6,154 nt of DNA from NCBI GenBank assembly GCA_910579435.1, contig CAJTVF010000090.1, positions 1 through 6,154 of the forward strand. The letters run 5' to 3'. This document shows, piece after piece, positions 5,392 through 6,154 of the stretch. A model generated the notes under the pieces. That model had not been told where the DNA came from. It ran no database searches and saw nothing but the letters and a program-made list of their open reading frames with translations. Source of the stretch: an uncultured Oscillibacter sp. Its GTDB lineage: Bacteria; Bacillota; Clostridia; Oscillospirales; Oscillospiraceae. Position 1 is the first letter of the stretch; each line of letters opens with the position of its first letter. The position numbers and the translations under genes were made by a program.

Positions 5392-6154
5392 ATGAAAATC
5401 ATTGTTTCCATCAAGCAGGTTCCCGATACCTCCGGTAAGGTCGCGGTGAATCCCGACGGTACGCTGAACCGCGCTTCCATGCAGACCATCACGAACCCCG
5501 ACGACATGAACGCCCTGGAGGCCGCCCTGAAAATGAAGGACACCACCGGCTGCAAGGTCATCGTGGTCACCATGGGCCCCCCGCCGGCGGCGGGCATGCT
5601 CCGCGAGGCCCTGGCTATGGGCGCAGACGAGGCGATTCTGGTCTCCGCCCGGGAGTTCGGCGGCTCCGATACCTACGCCACCTCTCAGATCCTCGCCGCC
5701 GCGGTGAACCGCATCGGCGTGGAAGCCGACGACATTGTGATGTGCGGCCGGCAGGCCATCGACGGCGACACCGCCCAGGTGGGCCCCCAGATGGCGGAAA
5801 AGCTGCACCTGCCCCAGATTACCTATGCCGCCGATATCACCAAGGAAGGCAATACCGTCACCGTCAAGCGGATGCTGGAAGACGGCTATATGACCATCAA
5901 GACCCAGACCCCCTGCCTGATTACCTGCATCAAGGAGCTGAACGAGCCCCGCTATATGAGCGTCGGCGGCGTGTTCGAGGCGTATGGCAAGCCCCTGACC
6001 ACCTTCGGCTATGACGATTTGAAGGACGATCCCCTGATCGACGCCACCACCATCGGCCTGAAAGGCTCCCCCACCAACATCTTCAAGAGCTTCACGCCTC
6101 CCCAGAAGGGCGCCGGCATGATGCTGGAGGGCGCGGACAAGGCCACCTGCGAGA
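5392..6154 (+). CDS. etfB: Electron transfer flavoprotein beta subunit, 3' end outside window
   Basis: EtfB is the partner of EtfA and Bcd; in the bifurcating family it carries the flavin that takes a hydride from NADH and splits the electrons between ferredoxin and the dehydrogenase. The 254 visible codons start MKIIVSIKQVPDT and include NPDDMNALEAALKMKD (35-50), TMGPPPA (60-66), LREALAMGADEAIL (70-83) and the flavin/nucleotide-binding GRQAIDGDTAQVGPQ (119-133). Family members are about 260-265 residues, so only a short C-terminal piece is cut off by the window edge. AGGAGG at 5377-5382, nine bases before ATG, sets the start. It lies 18 bp after bcd, and etfA is expected directly downstream. 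The GRQAIDGDTAQVGPQ motif and the bcd linkage favour the bifurcating type over the mitochondrial-like type; that is an inference from family knowledge. Confidence 0.95.
   Translation, partial: MKIIVSIKQVPDTSGKVAVNPDGTLNRASMQTITNPDDMNALEAALKMKDTTGCKVIVVTMGPPPAAGMLREALAMGADEAILVSAREFGGSDTYATSQILAAAVNRIGVEADDIVMCGRQAIDGDTAQVGPQMAEKLHLPQITYAADITKEGNTVTVKRMLEDGYMTIKTQTPCLITCIKELNEPRYMSVGGVFEAYGKPLTTFGYDDLKDDPLIDATTIGLKGSPTNIFKSFTPPQKGAGMMLEGADKATCE

Noticed and set aside
4192..5808. 538-residue open frame on the - strand opposite bcd and etfB
   Set aside because: It is fully antisense to two clear genes, is low in complexity (rich in Gly, Leu, Ala, His), and arises from GC-rich third codon positions.
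1..6154. CRISPR array, tRNA, rRNA or insertion sequence
   Set aside because: No regularly spaced repeats with unique spacers, no tRNA-like cloverleaf, no rRNA-like stretch and no transposase were found on either strand by eye.

Overview
The window fits a GC-rich, anaerobic, butyrate-forming clostridium, most like the gut Oscillospiraceae (relatives of Flavonifractor, Oscillibacter or Intestinimonas). The grounds are an hbd-bcd-etfB cluster, strong GGAGG ribosome binding sites, GC-rich codons and AT-rich intergenic DNA. The genus is an inference from gene content and base composition.

Layout, left to right. (1) Positions 2-376 hold the 3' part of a + strand helix-turn-helix regulator of a type common in mobile elements, followed by a perfect 14-bp stem-loop (384-419). 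(2) Positions 377-587 are non-coding and carry a tandem 11-bp repeat (510-531) close to the 3' end of guaA, a known island integration site; this may be the end of an integrated element. (3) On the - strand, 588-1568 encodes a stand-alone GMP synthase synthetase subunit with no glutaminase domain and its own extended -10 promoter. (4) Also on the - strand, 1727-2941 encodes 2,3-diaminopropionate ammonia-lyase, ended by its own terminator. (5) Positions 2942-3367 form a 426-bp divergent control region holding one promoter for each direction plus several dyads and repeats. (6) On the + strand, hbd, bcd and etfB form a tight operon (gaps of 26 and 18 bp) that runs off the right edge; etfB lacks only its last few codons.

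How the genes work together. Hbd reduces acetoacetyl-CoA to 3-hydroxybutyryl-CoA. After dehydration by a crotonase encoded elsewhere, Bcd with EtfB (and EtfA, expected just downstream) reduces crotonyl-CoA to butyryl-CoA, probably by electron bifurcation with ferredoxin. DpaL turns diaminopropionate into pyruvate and ammonia, and pyruvate can feed acetyl-CoA and so butyrate. GuaA makes GMP and looks like an independent unit.

No wholly new system is evident. The points most worth checking are the glutaminase-less GMP synthase, the loss of the NAD-selecting acidic residue in Hbd, the ordered repeats in the dpaL/hbd control region and the possible island boundary at guaA.
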